DNA of 64,000 nt from Rhinopomastus cyanomelas. Lineage: Eukaryota; Chordata; Aves; Bucerotiformes; Rhinopomastidae. Position numbers and translations under genes: made by a program. Each line of letters opens with the position of its first letter. Positions within the stretch are counted from its first letter, which is position 1. The notes under the pieces were generated by a model. It saw only the letters and a list, made by a program, of their open reading frames with translations. It was not told where the DNA came from and ran no database searches. The stretch is from positions 298,823 through 362,822 of the forward strand of contig VXBP01010258.1 of the NCBI GenBank assembly GCA_013400115.1. Reading direction: 5' to 3'. Positions 63,621-64,000 of the stretch are shown here, one piece after another.

Positions 63621-64000
63621 ATAGAAGTTGTCTGCCATATTTCTATACCTAAGTTGTCTCCTCCAGCCATCCTGTCAAGGCCAGCTCCAAATTATGGAAT
63701 ATTTTTCCCTACAAATCTGCTAGGGTCTGATCAAACCAATTTTTGTCCCAATATTAGAACTGAAGGGTGCGTGGCCGGAGGAAAAGTGCGGGCTGGCAGA
63801 GAGCTCTGAAATACCAGCTGTAATTATACCAAGCCAAATCAATTTTCACATGCATTTCAGAGTTTAGTCACAGAGCAAGTGCAGCATTGTTTTATGAGCT
63901 TCCCTGCTATTAGGCTGAGCAAAAATGCCACGAAATTAGCAGTCACATGTGGGTCTTAGTCCTGGCATAAATACCATTCCCATGCACGACACCGGGAGAT

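Larger units (their letters stand above)
47919..64000 (-). other. Upstream CALCR region (5' intron or flank)
   Basis: 16 kb upstream of the first coding exon in transcript direction. At least one 5'UTR exon must lie somewhere here or beyond. I cannot identify it, because untranslated exons leave no reading signature and no CpG-rich promoter stands out. About 5 kb is CR1. The stretches 48880-49440, 50940-51930, 52690-53490, 54220-55260, 56100-57030, 58110-58600, 59170-59700, 60400-61190 and 62440-63040 are single-copy, and I see nothing in them I can name. Confidence 0.6.

Overview
The window is vertebrate nuclear DNA, almost certainly avian. It has spliced genes with GT-AG introns and a very high load of CR1 LINE fragments ending in the typical ATTCTATG/ATTCTGTG tail. 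By my own tally of approximate intervals there are about 70 CR1 pieces covering about a quarter of the sequence. That is several times the usual bird density and suggests a CR1-rich lineage such as woodpeckers and relatives (inference, not proven).

Two protein-coding genes are present and converge tail to tail. On the + strand, 176-365 and 3082-3201 are the last two coding exons of VPS50 (syndetin/CCDC132), followed by its 3'UTR and an AATAAA near 3823. On the - strand, 47918 down to 11031 is the complete coding sequence of CALCR, the calcitonin receptor. It has twelve coding exons that join in phase to a 469-residue class B GPCR with signal peptide, six-cysteine hormone-binding domain, seven membrane segments and C-terminal tail. 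The VPS50-CALCR pairing matches human 7q21. CALCR coding intron 1 carries the miR-489 hairpin on the sense strand at about 46246-46328, and a second, degenerate miR-489-like sequence lies directly beside it.

Layout: 1-3850 VPS50 3' end; 3850-11030 intergenic DNA plus CALCR 3'UTR/downstream DNA, with CR1 copies, a 32-bp tandem array and one orphan splice-bounded 66-nt open segment on the + strand; 11031-47918 CALCR exons in large CR1-filled introns; 47919-64000 upstream CALCR sequence (5' intron or 5' flank), where I see only CR1 copies, a 107-bp tandem repeat and single-copy DNA without recognisable exons.

Other notable structures are a 23-bp minisatellite with a 16-monomer higher-order period (14049-14900), a polypurine/G4 tract just upstream of the last CALCR exon, CR1 copies abutting splice sites of both genes, nested CR1 insertions, and two pairs of CR1-containing duplicated segments. 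I found no CRISPR array, bacterial operon or unknown multi-gene system; the less expected signals are the miR-489 neighbourhood, the orphan exon and the repeat architecture.
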